Positions 1 to 12,350 are shown, numbered from the stretch's first letter. The stretch: 64,000 nucleotides of DNA from Lithospermum erythrorhizon (GCA_019722365.1 JADFUC010001357.1:835766-899765); one strand, 5' to 3'. Made by a program: numbers and translations. Notes: generated by a model from the sequence alone, not told the origin.

Positions 1-1159
1 AACTTAAAGTTTTAATTTAACCTTTAACACATTTTAGTTCAACTTTCTAACCCTTTCTACGATTTAAGTTACCAATATCAACTTTAGGCGAAATGCATTA
101 CTGCTTGAAGTTAAAACAACTAATAAAAAAACAAAATTCAACCACCCCATCTCCCCACCATAATCGGCCCCACCCCAACCCCACCACTAACACTTAAACA
201 AATTCTAATCGACCCATAATCAATTTTCCCAAACTAATTTACCCATTATTAACAACCTTTATTCCAAAAAACTCAAATACTACTCACTTTACCCAACCCA
301 TATCAACATAATCTCTTCCAACCACATAAAAATCAAAACTTATACTCCAAAACAACTATATTAAAGTCCAATAACATACTTTTACCAATTTATATTTTTC
401 CTCAAAAAGTCAACTAGTCTCTAGCAAAAGTCAACTATCAACATTCAACGCATTTCAACCCCAAAAATCGATTATTATAACTTCTAACCACATAATCTAA
501 GCTTAGATGATACCTATATACCATTTAAAAGTCTCAAAACTCAAAGTCAACTCAAGCTCATAATAGTCAACTATAGCTCAAAATAATGAGATTTGAAGAT
601 TAAAAACATACATTTGATAATCAAGAGATGAGGAACAAGATTATGGAGCTAGATTCAACAAGATTTCACCAAGAAATGAAAAAATCGCGTAGGGAGTGGA
701 ACGGGTCAGCGAACTAAATGGGGGAAAAAGTGGGGGTCAGCGGGTTCGATGATGAAGCATGAATAGCGGATCGGGGTCGTGGAGTATATTTTATGATATT
801 ATTAAGTCCCGTTTGGTTTGCGGGTTTATTACTCTTCTCGGTTTAATTACACAACTCGAACATGAATTATATTTCAACCCTCGAATTTATATTATCACCC
901 AACCGATATTACTACAATACGACTACAAATTTTTAATTCTTACCACACAACACTCAAACGAGCAACTAGAATAATATTAAAACGACATTTCTATAATGAA
1001 CGAGTTATTTCATTTTGGTACAAATTTATTATGTTTAGAAGATTAAGCACATCAGCGTATTCCTTCTCAACCTTCATCTCTTTAGTGACCCTTGATTTAA
1101 ATCCTACTGCTGAGTCCTGAAATCAAGAACTAAAAAGAAATATTTATTAATGTACCTCG
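1..1159. other. AT-rich intergenic sequence, no gene seen
   Basis: No coding region or recognisable repeat was found. The stretch at about 120-300 is rich in CCCC/CCACC runs. The stretch at about 660-790 is G-rich and resembles degraded element DNA. The short open frame at 759-974 has no recognisable domain and I do not regard it as a gene. Confidence 0.5.
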
Positions 1160-1480
1160 TGTTGAATAAATTCTTATTTGACTTTGTTGAACAATTACAA
1201 ACAATGATAACAATACAATGAATCTTTTATCGGTAAATTTTCATAATACAACACTTTATTACAAAAAACTGGGAGAGGGACAACAAATGTATAACACTAA
1301 AAATACAACAATAGCAAATAACTAACTTCCTTGAATCGCTCCTAAAAACTTTCCTAAAGAACTATTCCAGATAGAAATGCTCTCGTGGATAAAGACAAGG
1401 ATTCAAAGGTTGGATACTAATTTGCATGAGTTGCGTAAACTTTCGAGGTGTTTTGAGAGAAAGGTTGATACTAACTTCCT
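1160..1480 (-). repeat. LTR remnant (left, 3' LTR) of decayed copia element A
   Basis: This segment aligns in direct orientation with 7427-7735, with point differences and small indels. Shared landmarks are TTCCTTGAATCG, CTTTCCTAAAGAACTATT, a GTGGATAA..GACAAGGATT block and GTGTTTTGAGA. Both copies begin with TGTT on the plus strand, which is an ...AACA end on the minus strand and fits an LTR terminus. Similarity stops near 1480, while the right copy continues to about 7960, so this copy is truncated or interrupted. A minus-strand gag remnant at 6653-6949 lies next to the right copy, which sets the orientation and makes this the 3' LTR. Confidence 0.65.
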
Positions 1481-2879
1481 TGGTTGGAATGCATTATCAA
1501 TATAAAGCGTAGCCAACTTGTCGAGCTCATTCAATTGTGTCATTGTGAATTCCAAAAAGATTCGAGCCATCCATTGATCCTTTATGTAGAAACTCACCAA
1601 CTAAACTGCAGGTGGTTGCGTTTGTTCCCTTATTATTATTAGAATGTCTCATACATACTAATTTACACATGTCGGGTAGCTCTTACTTACCTTCTATCTA
1701 TACAAAGAGTTTCATTTTTTCATCACCTAATTCAAACCTTTTTTGAACCGTTTATTAAATCGCTGTCTCAACTATTGTAGATCGGAATGATCTAAAGCAT
1801 CTATGATTAATTGAAAATTTTATCCAGCACAAGAATTACCCTGGCTTGGAAAAATTTGTTTATTAGTCGCAATCGTGAAACGTGACATTTCCATTCTCAC
1901 TTATACTTTCAAAGGATTATTTATTCCCTCGGTTGAACTTGTTATCTTGGAATAAATATGTTAATATCCAAATCTGTATTTTGTATATTCAAACTATCTC
2001 CGGATCTCATAATCATCATCATTGTTGTTCATGGTTGTATCCTTAAAAGCATCACCTTTTGTTAGGATTACCATTGTAGCAACAACAAGTTCAGGTTCAT
2101 CTTATTATATGTCAACTGTTTGACTTGGGTGAAAGTTTATAAGATTTTGAACCTGATTAATGGAATGATTCCATATCACATCTTTATGCAGTCTTTCTAG
2201 ATGTTGATTGGTTGAGTTATACATGTTTGTCAGTGTGAGCTAAACTGAGGTGAATATGTATTATGTTTTATTAGGTGAACTGCTCATCTAATGTAATGCT
2301 TAATCTTTAACAATTTCAAAGAGTATTAAATGTTTATACGACCGATTTCTCAATCATTTGAACTATTCAAATGTTGTCTCAGAATTAAATGCAAAGGTAA
2401 ATATAGACATTTGTATATTACCATATTATTGCATCTAATGAGCTTTTTATTTTCATAAACCTTGATTTATGTCTCAAAACAAAAGGCTGTGATTTAACAT
2501 TTAATTCTAAGTCGATGAAAGATTAGTAGATTATAAATTTTAAGTGTTTGTTCACTGATCATATAATTCAAACATATGATTAAGATTCCGCTGTAATGAT
2601 CTTTCGCTCATGTAATTATATAATTTTATAATTTATATAGTGTTAGAGATGAGATTCCCAAGTTACTTTACTTGAATTCTATGAGCGCATACTATGACAA
2701 ATTCATGTCGGGTCTAATCAACGAATGGAGATATTATTATCAGGCTTATGACTTTTATGTAAGGATTAATAGACAACCAACCGAATTAATCTCACGTAAA
2801 GGAAACGCTCATGTTCGTAATATAAATGAAAAGACATTCCCCGATCAAACAGAAGCTAATTAGAAAATACTTGTAATGA
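1481..2879. other. Non-coding AT-rich stretch inside element A
   Basis: No recognisable gene. The minus-strand open frame at 1403-1600 runs from this stretch into the LTR remnant and has no identified domain. The plus-strand frame at 2672-2863 also lacks recognisable motifs. Confidence 0.4.
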
Positions 2880-3715
2880 GACAAGAGTCTAAAATAAAAT
2901 GATAAAAGTCGGGTTCTCTGCGGGTGTCGCCTCATAACGCCCAGTGGTCTGCACTATCTTCGCAATCTTCTACTCGACATGCACATTTCAAAAGTGTCAA
3001 GATATACGATTAATGTCAACAACATTATCAGACGTAAGGAAGCATTAAGTCATAATATGATTGTACTCTTAAGACGGATCGCTGATAGTATCACGTCTCA
3101 ATCCGTGGAAAATTCCTCGTACGCATAACTCATTGCCCTTCGAGCTCGTGAATGGCCATCACATGACCGCATGCCCATCTCTTTGCTCTCCTTAACCCTC
3201 AAAGCACCAAGTGAAGTATAACTTTTATACATCCATTTCTACTCATTTATGATACTCTCTTTATAAATCGAGACAAAAGACATCGCTCTCACTGGATCGT
3301 ATAAGGACATGATTCCAGAGAGTCCTCGGATACACTCAATGACATCCTTCGCTAACATCCCTGGTGATGAAATTCCGAGTACTCGTAGTAACTCGATCAA
3401 CTTCATCATATCGTATTACGAGGAATTCTGCTCATCTGTGTTGTAAGTAGTCTACAAAACACTTCGAGGCGCTTTGACTTCAAATTTCTTCCGGATGAAG
3501 CTCCACTTTAGCCTGACGAAGTCGACTTTCGCCGATCGAACGTGTCTTTGGGTTCGTAAAACGCAATCTCTCCTCGAGCGGTCGTCTGCGCAAACTGCAT
3601 CATATATCCGATATCATTCGAATCCTTCAAATGGTTCGTATTCTCGCCTGTGATGAATGAGACACTGGCCCTCAGAATCGCCTGGATTTCCCTTTCAATA
3701 TATATCTTTTGTTCT
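2880..3715 (-). pseudogene. Broken protein-coding tract of unknown family
   Basis: Read on the minus strand, this GC-richer stretch gives long protein-like runs broken by frameshifts and stops. About 3520-3690 gives roughly 60 open codons containing SNDIGYMMQFAQTTARGE and a following FYEPKDTFDRR. About 3235-3420 gives IELLRVLGISSPGMLAKDV followed by IECIRGLSGIMSLYDPVRA. About 3060-3230 gives KWMYKSYTSLGALRVKESKE. Residue composition is that of a real soluble protein rather than random AT-rich translation. I do not recognise the family. A relic of a transposon-encoded, viral or host gene are all possible, and no start or end is assignable. Confidence 0.5.
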
Positions 3716-6640
3716 CAATTTGAAGAATTGTTTTAATCGTCACAACACTCACAATAAAATTCGGCCAATAAGGATTATTGTATAGCTCTTAAAATGTAGT
3801 GGGTTACGGCATTGAAAAACTTCCATAATAACCGCAATGAAAAATACATAAAAGAACAACTTAATCTCTATGATATAAGATATTCTATAACTGATAATAG
3901 AATTATTATACTAAGCTTCTTTACAATCCCACCAAACACAAAAGTATGCCAAGAACTCACGAATCTAAAACGAACGACAAAGATGCATAACATTTTTAAA
4001 TCACATAAGCAAGCTTACCATCACGCTATTACGATTTATCATAATCTTGCGATTACCAAAAATTCAACTTTGATTGTATTGACAATTTCTCATGTCAACG
4101 GGTCCACGCCGCATTATCGAAATCACCGCAGCGTACTCAAAAGCACTGAACGCAAATTCAGAATGAAAAGTGCAAGCTTGAGTTCTTGAACGGAAAAATT
4201 AGACTATCACATCGGAATGGCATCCCGTGATGCATATTGCCCGCCATACTAATGTGTCCGCGCACATGTTGATCCGACTCGATTTTTTACATTGCATTTA
4301 CATTGACTACTTATTTATCAGTGGAATTTATTATATTTTATTAATTTTATAACCATGTCGTATAATAATCAAACAAGTTAAAAGAATACACCCATGAGTC
4401 TTAAGGAAAAAATATAATACTTTTATCGGAGGTCATCGCGATATAATTATTAGTGGAAAATATTTCTTAACTCTTAGCTCCATAAATGATTTTCCCGTTG
4501 ACCTATCGCTTAGTGGACAATATAATTAATTATAACTTAATTATAATTAATTAGCTCAAGTTATACGCATTTATTTTCAATACAAGACTAAACCGCCTTA
4601 AGTAAAATAGTATTTATAGGCCATATTATCTATATAACATAATAATATATCACAAAGTCCAAGGCATCCATCAAATATCTAACATATTATGTTATGCATG
4701 ATAAATAATCAATATTATATTTAAAAACATACATGGTAATGGATGAAGTAATAAACAAAATAATAATATCAGTATGTCAAGAATAATCATTAAAATGAAA
4801 TAAACTATTTAATTTGTTCAAGGTATGTCACTAGTAATCTAATCCTAGTATTAGCTTAATATCTAATATTAAATGTGTCTATAATCTAATCCTAGTGTTT
4901 ATTTTACACTTACGATGATTAATTATTAAATTATGTCATAACCTTCGAAACCTATTTATCTCATAATTTTAGGACTCAATTTAATTAAATCAAATTCGAA
5001 TATCATGATTAAATCTAATAGAAATTAGAATTTAATTGGCCTAACTCTATTAGCTTTAATTGATTCTAAGAACAATTAACATTTAATTCAATCTAGAACT
5101 AATTTTAACGTGATTATAAAAAATAATTGATTAAAAATGATTTCATCGAGAAATTAAATTTATTCAATTCAATTGATGTCCAATAAATCAAGTTTGGTAA
5201 AAATCCATCAGGAATTGAACTTTGATCAAACCAAAATTCAAACGACTCCATTAAAAACAAGTCGTCGACCAAAATACAAGAACAAACCGACAAGCCAAAC
5301 CGATCAACGACACGCGACGAATGCTGCATGACATACGGCACAAGGCTACACGCTGCGCCACGGGCAACGCATCGGGCAAACTAATTTAATGCGTCAACCG
5401 AATCCAGTCGGCCTGCCGGACGGGTCGGCCGTCAAGTTCGATCGACTGCAGTCAACGAAGCGACCTGCTGACCGAGTAAACCCGCTGACCGGTTCGCTGA
5501 TAAACAATACGACGCCACCGACACGCTACCAAGTAAATAATCCGTTGACTTTTCAGTTCTATATAATCTCTGAATGTAATCGATGGTTTTTACTGCTTTC
5601 AATTAATAAACTAACATAAAATTAATTAGCTTTTTAATCATGTTATTTGAAATATTAAAAATCAAATATTATTTGAAATTTTTCAAATAAAAGATTTTGA
5701 AAATAATTAGCTTTTAATCATGTTTAATTATTTTATCAACATAATTCATTAACAAGAATTAAAACTTCATAAAACCAAATTAAACACGCAAATTCAAATT
5801 TAGCAAAAAATATTTTCATGCTTCATAATTATAATCACGCAATCTGGCTCGGTGACTGCGATTTAAATGCATAATCGTTCTAAACTTAACGGATACGAAT
5901 CCCGCACGCTACGGATCACAAAAACGATAAACAAACTGCTACAAAGGCATTTCTTTTAGTCGACAATATCAATGAAAGTTGGTGGGTGGAATTAAATTGC
6001 TCACAATCCTATCGCCCACACCAAGAATTGCCCAAAATACTCGCTGTGTTTACTAGAATGCTTAAAGTATAAACTAGGAACAAAAAGATGGAAGAAAAAC
6101 TAGGTTTTTCTTCCTTAGGGGTTCGGTATTATGAAGTGGTGGAGAGGGTTTTGATTTCATGAAAATCAAAATATGAGCATTAGTTTTTGTTGTGTTTAAT
6201 TGTGCCACTTATATAAAGTAAACACATTTAAAGTTTCTGGCGAGATAAAACTCCCCAAAATCCTATCATCTCCACCGCCCTAATCGAGTTCACCGAGTCC
6301 ATGAGACTCGATTTTTTGTCTTGAATGTTTCTTCACGCTTTCAATTTATACTGAAAGTTTATAATACATTTATTATATAGTTCAAGCTTACTGCTTATGT
6401 GTGACCTCTTAGACGAATTGACAAGAGTAATATACCGAATAACATTAACATAATATTATATTTAATATATAGATTACAACGGGACTCAAGAAATATCAGA
6501 ATCCCTTAATGTCAATAATAAGAATCCTAAAATATTAATTATTTAATACCATTATATATTGAACTTATATATATATATATATATATAATTTGAATGAGTA
6601 AATCGTTATACAATCTAAATTGTTCAATGCATACTTTATG
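3716..6640. other. Mostly non-coding, mixed composition
   Basis: The plus-strand frame at 3812-4189 (125 codons) has no domain, and its minus strand only weakly continues the broken tract below it, so it is not called. About 5270-5520 is markedly GC-richer than its surroundings. About 5860-6240 contains CG-bearing words and a TATATAAAG-like box near 6210, and could be a decayed LTR, but no partner copy was found. A (TA)n run lies at about 6570-6590. Confidence 0.35.
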
Positions 6641-6652
6641 AGATCGAATTTC

Positions 6653-6949
6653 TCATAGTTCCAATAAATCGATTGTACAATCTAAGTTTTTGGATTTTTC
6701 ACCAAACCCGGAAGAAGATCCAACAGAAACATAATTGGCTTTTTCACATCCAAGATTCACTTCCCTGGAACGATTCTCAACCTCAACTTGCATATTAGTA
6801 GTCAATTCTTGTACCGTAAAAGTTTCGTTAGAACGAAGAATCTTTTTACGATAAGAATTCCAAGATAGTGGCAACTTTGAAAGAATTGCACCAACTTGTA
6901 TTGCATCAGGAACTACAATATCAACTTGCAATATAAACATCAAGTGCAC
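6653..6949 (-). pseudogene. Copia Gag fragment (element A)
   Basis: A 98-codon open segment contains VGAILSKLPLSWNSYRKKIL followed by a FTVQELTTNMQVEVENRSRE run. This matches the end of the UBN2/Gag domain of Ty1/copia elements, where a conserved 'I..LP.SW..Y...L' block precedes an 'EEL...L..EE..R' helix. Gag would form the virus-like particle of the element. Further upstream on this strand (about 7150-7410) there are frameshifted remnants after an ATG near 7400, including DQLGQFDGNNDFDG. The zinc knuckle and everything downstream are missing. The position just inside the right LTR is where gag belongs. Confidence 0.7.
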
Positions 6950-7426
6950 TTAATCTCATCCATCACGCATTTATTAGAATCAAATTTATGATCAAAATAA
7001 TTTAACAAACAAATGAAGCGACGCACCTTTTTTGAGATTAAAGTACTTGTTGTGTAAAATGCGATCCTAAATCTCTCTCATTTTCATTGGCCTATATGTG
7101 TTGTTGAGCCGCCTTTGAGAGTGAATTCAAAATGTATCCTCTACACATCACTTCATCGCTTTTTCCTTTTTATAATAGTAACCGTGATGTTTCTTTGATG
7201 TTCATCCACCGAGTGATCTCGTGAAATGGCTCCTGCATTGTTACTCGAATGTAGAAACATCCTATGGATGCGAGAACCCATTTGACTGATTCGCTTATCC
7301 ATCAAAGTCATTATTCCCATCAAATTGGCCCAATTGATCAACATAAAAATGTTTGGTTTTGTCACAAGACTTGATTTAATTGGTTGAACTTCCACCAATA
7401 TCCATCAGACGCTTAGTTCTTTAGAT

Positions 7427-7735
7427 TGTTCAATAAATTCCTATTTGACTTTGTTGAATAATTACAAACAATGACAACAATACGATGGATCTTTTATTGC
7501 AGTCTTTACAGCACAACACTTGATTACAAAAACTAAGTACCACAAACAAGAACACTAAAAATACAACAATAAAAAATAACTAACTTCCTTGAATCGTTTA
7601 CCGAGAACTTTCCTAAAGAACTATTTCCGGTATAAGAATGCTCTTCGTGGATAAGACAAGGATTTGAAAGGTTGATACTGCTTGTATGAGTTGTAGAAAC
7701 TTTGGGGGTGTTTTGAGAACAAGAAGAAGATAACT
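7427..7735 (-). repeat. LTR (right, 5' LTR) of decayed copia element A
   Basis: This is the direct-repeat partner of 1160-1480 and sits directly upstream, on the minus strand, of the gag remnant. The LTR probably continues to about 7960. I did not find a convincing tRNA-complementary primer-binding site at its inner edge (about 7405-7426). Confidence 0.65.
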
Positions 7736-8673
7736 TGTTTTGTAGAAAATAAATATGAATCATCACTTTTCTTCTTTGGTTCTCTATATATTTCTATACA
7801 AATTGATTTCTCACATATGTTGGTTATTTGGACAAGTATCATGCATATGATGTCTCAAAAGTATCATAAACATGTCAAAAGACACTTATTTTTATATAAA
7901 AAGGTACCAATCAACGAATACCTTTTGAAAAGGCAACATTAAAATTCAATCATAATACCACACCCGAGATTTAGGTCGGGACTTGTACATCTCCCTAACT
8001 ATTCTAACTTTATCCTGACACAAAATATCTGACGCCGGGACATGGTCGTGGGACATATTCCTCCGACAAAGTGCCGATCATCTCAAATATCCAACACTTT
8101 GTTCATCCTATATTTTTAATTGAACTTATTTCAAATAAAGCGTAGTATAATATGTTCACAGTCTCATGGATCTTCGTAGATCTTTTCAAACCATTGATAT
8201 TTTTCTGCACAATAATGAATACTTAAGTTGATAATTACCTTTTATATATAGATATTTATTTAGGAGTAATTTATTAATACCTTTTGGTAGATATTTATCT
8301 AGTGAGGATCAAATTGGCAGAAGTTCATGACTTATTTTAAGGTCATTTTAAGCACTTAGTGAGATACTTATTAACATGACCTCATCATGCGAAGACATTG
8401 ATATCAACCCATAATAACTCGTCAAAATTTTAAACTAATTTTCCTTTAATTCATACGATTGTCGTTTTCGAAAAAATCGATATGTAAATTTGATCATCAA
8501 TTACTAATTATTCATTATTCTAATAAATATAAAATTTATATAGTTAGATTTTCTTTAAAAGTAGTTTCAAAATATTATTTTTATAATTTAAAAAAATATT
8601 TTAAGAGAATTGACACAAATCTCAACTTCACTTTTAAAACGATACTATATTGACTGATGGTATCTATTTGTCA
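7736..8673. other. AT-rich sequence, no gene
   Basis: The first part (to about 7960) is probably the remaining U3 of the right LTR of element A. The remainder shows no recognisable feature. Short open frames here are AT-rich translations without domains. Confidence 0.35.
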
Positions 8674-9228
8674 TTGTAAGACCTAATTTTAAATAGTTAT
8701 GAATATTCACTTAAAGCATAATTATGTTGAGTCCCAGTTCAACGCAGCTAAGAGTATAAATGTATATGTATGATCTTAAATTCATCAATGTATAAGTACA
8801 TTGATGTCCTGACCTCGAGTAGTCCGGGCCCTATCGAGCTTCCAACTCAAATATACCATCAAAAAGAATTAGTTGCATATATAATCCAAAGATGTAAGTT
8901 GCATCTTAATTTAATAAATAGATAGCACATTTGGTCTATGAAAGTGTGGAACCAATATTTGTAATTAACTTTAAAACAAATATATAAGAGCCGCATTCTT
9001 ATATAAATAATATTTATCGTGCCATTTCGAGCCTAATAGGTACAAAGGCCATTTATTGAAAGCCTTTTTGTTACATGGCCCCCTTAAACCGCCTTTATCC
9101 TCTATAAATACTCCCTATAATTGTTCTTTAAAGGTAATGCTATTTTTATTACGCATAAATCTACCAGCCTTAAACTCCTTAAACAAGTTCTAATCCATGT
9201 ACACGGAAGGATTCGATCGACTTCGATC
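8674..9228 (+). repeat. Possible Ty3/gypsy-type LTR ending at a primer-binding site
   Basis: The segment starts with TGTAAGACC, a common plant gypsy LTR start. It has a TATA-like CTCTATAAATACTCC near 9098-9112 and ends close to CGGCGCC near 9228, which resembles the GGCGCC core of many gypsy primer-binding sites. GC-rich sequence typical of an untranslated leader follows to about 9560. No second LTR and no gypsy proteins were found in the window, so this would be a solo or truncated copy. Confidence 0.35.
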
Positions 9229-9560
9229 GGCGCCAAAAATTCGAGCACATCGAGACTCGACACCGCCGACATTATGGAACCAAAGTTACTAAGCAAACCA
9301 GAGTAAGCACTGACCAAGGAGCGATTAGTTAGGTCGAGGTCGCCACTACGCCTCACCTGTGATGAACACCTAAAAGACTCCATGAGTCCCCGCCTCGAGA
9401 CCTAGACGAGGCAGCGGATGACAAATGTGAAACACCCATCCGACCCTGAGTTCTCGGTGAAAGAGACGCGAGAGATAAAAGATGACTCCTGCTCACCAAA
9501 GAAGGCCCTCGCCAAAATCTGTCACATCACCTTCTAAACGCCGGTCTCATATCCTTTATT
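9229..9560 (+). other. GC-rich tract, possible retroelement leader
   Basis: This tract is markedly richer in G and C than its flanks (for example CGCCTCGAGACCTAGACGAG near 9390). It has no extended reading frame with a recognisable domain. If 8674-9228 is an LTR, this is its leader and the start of a decayed gag. It ends abruptly where AT-rich sequence resumes. Confidence 0.35.
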
Positions 9561-10600
9561 TGCCGGTCTAAAACGTAGTAATATACAAATTTAACCTTAA
9601 TATATTTCATTTATTTAAATCTTAATAATTACATATATTTATTAAAATTTATTCTCCAACCTCAAAATCAATCTCTATTCCTAAGCTCTATCACCTCATT
9701 ATGCATCCGTAAATCACTTTAACAATCTATAATTTACTGTCAAATTTCAAACAAATTAACTTAATTGAAACTAATAATATCTTTGAAAATGTAGGTAATC
9801 AAGCATAAAATATTAAAAAGGGTTTAAGATAGCAATAAATGTTCCCTGTTGAGTTTTGAATTAAGAAAATTTTGACAATGCTACACTTTAACTAAGTTAT
9901 TATTCAATGATGTGTGGTACTGAATCAGGATCTTGCCTTGTAAATAATAGTCTAAGCTCGTTCGATGTCTGCGAGTTTCGAAAACATTTTTCATTCTTAA
10001 AAAATGCCAAAGTCATTTGAATTTTCATTGAAAAAGAGGACATTATATATCGATTGTTCATTTCGGTTGTTATCAATATACAATATATAACTTTCTTACA
10101 ACAAGAGTTTCATTTTATACTCTAATATTCATATGACAAAGTAGCATCTTTGAGATTGTATTGTGAAATGTTGACTCAGACTACATGGAATCTATCAGCT
10201 ATATGTCCAATGTGCATTTCCTTAACGATCATTTCGTTCTCACTTTAAACTTTAATAATGCTTTCCCACATAGTATTTTCACTTTCAAATTATTCTCAAA
10301 TTCGAGTTTTTTTTTTTTTCAATTCAAGTAATACTTGAATTTTGGAATTGAACAATATTTTCAATCCAAATGGATTTATCCCGACTTAAACCTTGATTCG
10401 TCGACCTAGTTTTAAGTATCAAAATACAAAGTAACTCTACCAACCTAAAAAATTAGTATCAACTCGATCGCCATCATTTTTCTTTGTGCTTGAAGTGTTA
10501 GTAATATAACAAATAGCACTTATGTACATACAGTTCAATCTCCAACACTACCATTTACTAGTTGATATCTAGCGGATGTAGCTAAATAACTGAATTTTAC
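9561..10600. other. AT-rich intergenic sequence downstream of the ATL gene
   Basis: No gene or clear repeat was seen. A T-run lies near 10306-10319. Confidence 0.45.
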
Positions 10601-10641
10601 ATTTTACTATGATATTCAAGGCTACAGTTGGACTATTTGGT

Positions 10642-11337
10642 CTAACTATGAATATTGCGTACCATACTCTCTGGTTCCAGAGGCGCAATTATTATTACTT
10701 CCTGATTCGCCGTTGGAGGAAGATCAACACCACTGTTCTGCAGTGCAAGGGAGGCACCACCACCAACAATTTTATGGCACGTCTCGATGAGGCAATGGCG
10801 ACAAGTAGGGCATGAAGAGTGACAATTTAGCCATCTATCAATACATTTGACATGGAATCCATGGTTGCATTTAGGCAAGAGTTTGATTTTTTCCCCTAGA
10901 GAAAAATTTGCTAGACAAATAACACACTCACTTTCTAGGCCTGGAATTTTTATGTCCCTTGAGTATTTCACTACCGGAAATGTCTTCAGGGCTTTCTTTT
11001 TAATCCCTGTATTAGCTAATTTTCCAGAAAGTGTGGTCGAATTGTTCGGATTTCTTGAATTATCATTAAATGATACCAAGCTTGAGCATCTCATAACACA
11101 CTTGATTAAGATTTTCAAGCCAAGTGAGCCAATTAAAGCGCATACTAGCACTAATATTACCATTACTATATTCGCATGGAAAGTCTTCACCCTAGTTGAT
11201 GGCTCTAGTAAATAATGGCTGCTTGAAGAGGGTGCCATTGCTGATGTTGATGAAGAAGATAGGTTGAAAGAGGGGGAGGGTAATAATTTTCTTGAATGGA
11301 ATGGTAGTAGAGTTTCTTGAATAGAAGAAATTGCCAT
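10642..11337 (-). CDS. ATL-type RING-H2 finger E3 ubiquitin ligase
   Basis: This is an intact, intronless 231-residue reading frame, the usual form and size for the plant ATL family. The N-terminus is Ser-rich, followed by one hydrophobic membrane segment (about residues 56-78), a basic and polar linker, and a GLE version of the ATL GLD signature (133-135). The RING-H2 domain has C138-x2-C141, C157-x-H159-x2-H162-x2-C165 and C176-x2-C179, with the E2-contacting W169 in place. ATL proteins are membrane-anchored E3 ligases that take ubiquitin from an E2 and pass it to targets. PKCNHGFHVKCIDRWL and SSCPTCRHCLIETC place it near the short ATL8/78/79/80-like members, though I cannot assign an orthologue. 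All zinc ligands are present, so it is likely functional. Broken copies lie at 34.7 and 53.0 kb. The substrate is unknown. Confidence 0.93.
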   Translation of the reverse strand: MAISSIQETLLPFHSRKLLPSPSFNLSSSSTSAMAPSSSSHYLLEPSTRVKTFHANIVMVILVLVCALIGSLGLKILIKCVMRCSSLVSFNDNSRNPNNSTTLSGKLANTGIKKKALKTFPVVKYSRDIKIPGLESECVICLANFSLGEKIKLLPKCNHGFHVKCIDRWLNCHSSCPTCRHCLIETCHKIVGGGASLALQNSGVDLPPTANQEVIIIAPLEPESMVRNIHS

Positions 11338-11407
11338 TTCTTGATTTTAAGTGAAGCTTGTAGTTGTTTTTTGTAGTTGTAATGTTGAATTCCTTATGGA
11401 ATGGTTA

Positions 11408-11418
11408 CATATATATAG
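11408..11418 (-). promoter_or_regulatory. TATA box of the ATL gene
   Basis: An ATATATATA run lies about 70 bases upstream of the ATG, in the position expected of a plant TATA box. The same box followed by a related GACTG/GTCAG word is retained upstream of the two broken ATL copies (about 35446 and 53697), which argues that it belongs to the duplicated promoter. Confidence 0.55.
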
Positions 11419-12350
11419 TCAGGGTCTCAGGAACAGATAAAAAGGGGTCATCAAGAAAAGGTTGTTGGGGGGAAAGGCTTGGGATAAGGGCTCCAGCACC
11501 ATGATTAAATGTAGGTTATTGATACTACCACTCCAATTGCTGTACTGACACTAAAAGTATTGATTTATATGTTACCTTACATTATAAGTATGTTCTAGTT
11601 TTGCAACACTTATTACACCTAGTAGTCCTTTAATGTTAAGATTGTTTCCTTCCAAAGTAACGTTTCATAATAACCCGAACCATGATTGTAGCGCCACGCA
11701 ATTTGATTTTCTTTATCAACATTTTTTGATCGAGTGTGTCACATGTATTGCTCTAACAGAATTTATATTTACCGGCGTATTAGCCTCTATCATGCCACCG
11801 AGGTCCGCTTAGTGCAATATCTCGACGAGTAGCGTACCTGAAGTTAAGACCAGAATAAAAAGATTTTGGCAAGGAAATAGAACGAATTTACATGATGGTC
11901 AAGGTATGCCCATAACCACCCAAAACCAAATAGAAAGTTAGGTTAGATGGCAACTATATTGATATTTCATGGGAGGAGCCCATGTTTGAATCTTTTAGTG
12001 ACCCCCTTTTTTTTCATTTTTCCTCCTTTCATGATTTTAAAATCTTTTCTTTACTTCTTTCACTCTATTTTTCTAGTCTCTTCCCACTTATTTCTTTTTT
12101 GATAGATTATTGAAGCAATAACTATTATAAGTGGATTGCTTTTTCTTCTTTTTTTTCTATTTCAAAAGAAAAGTTAGTGCGGCCAAGCAGCATTTGAATG
12201 ATTGTGAAAACTTTTGACCTTCAATAATATATTGAACACTAGTAAAGATTTACATCATCTCGCGATTCTATATATTACTTTATATTTTCAATCATCGGCG
12301 ACCACTCAATTTCAACTTGGATCCGCCTTAATATATAAATGTATCTTATA
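11419..12350. other. Upstream region of the ATL gene, no other gene
   Basis: A stretch near 11475-11520 (GGCTTGGGATAAGGG ... CCATGATTAAA) recurs upstream of the second ATL copy (about 35565-35590), so part of the promoter region was duplicated with the gene. The rest, including T-rich runs at 12005-12160, shows no feature. Confidence 0.45.

Larger units (their letters stand above)
1160..7960 (-). mobile_element. Decayed Ty1/copia-like LTR retrotransposon A
   Basis: The element is inferred from two direct repeats (1160-1480 and 7427-7735 onward) that bracket a minus-strand copia gag fragment. Only gag is recognisable. I found no integrase, RT or RNase H, so the interior has been deleted or replaced. 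It includes a broken, unrelated coding tract at 2880-3715 and GC-richer sequence at 5270-5520, which suggests nested insertions. The outer right boundary is uncertain: TGTGGTATTATG on the minus strand near 7963 is a possible LTR start. Confidence 0.55.

Noticed and set aside
3812..4189. 125-codon plus-strand open frame
   Set aside because: It has no recognisable domain and ordinary low-complexity composition. The neighbouring broken coding tract is on the opposite strand, so this looks like chance.
10847..11215. 122-codon plus-strand frame opposite the ATL gene
   Set aside because: It is antisense to a confidently identified RING-H2 coding region and has no domain of its own.
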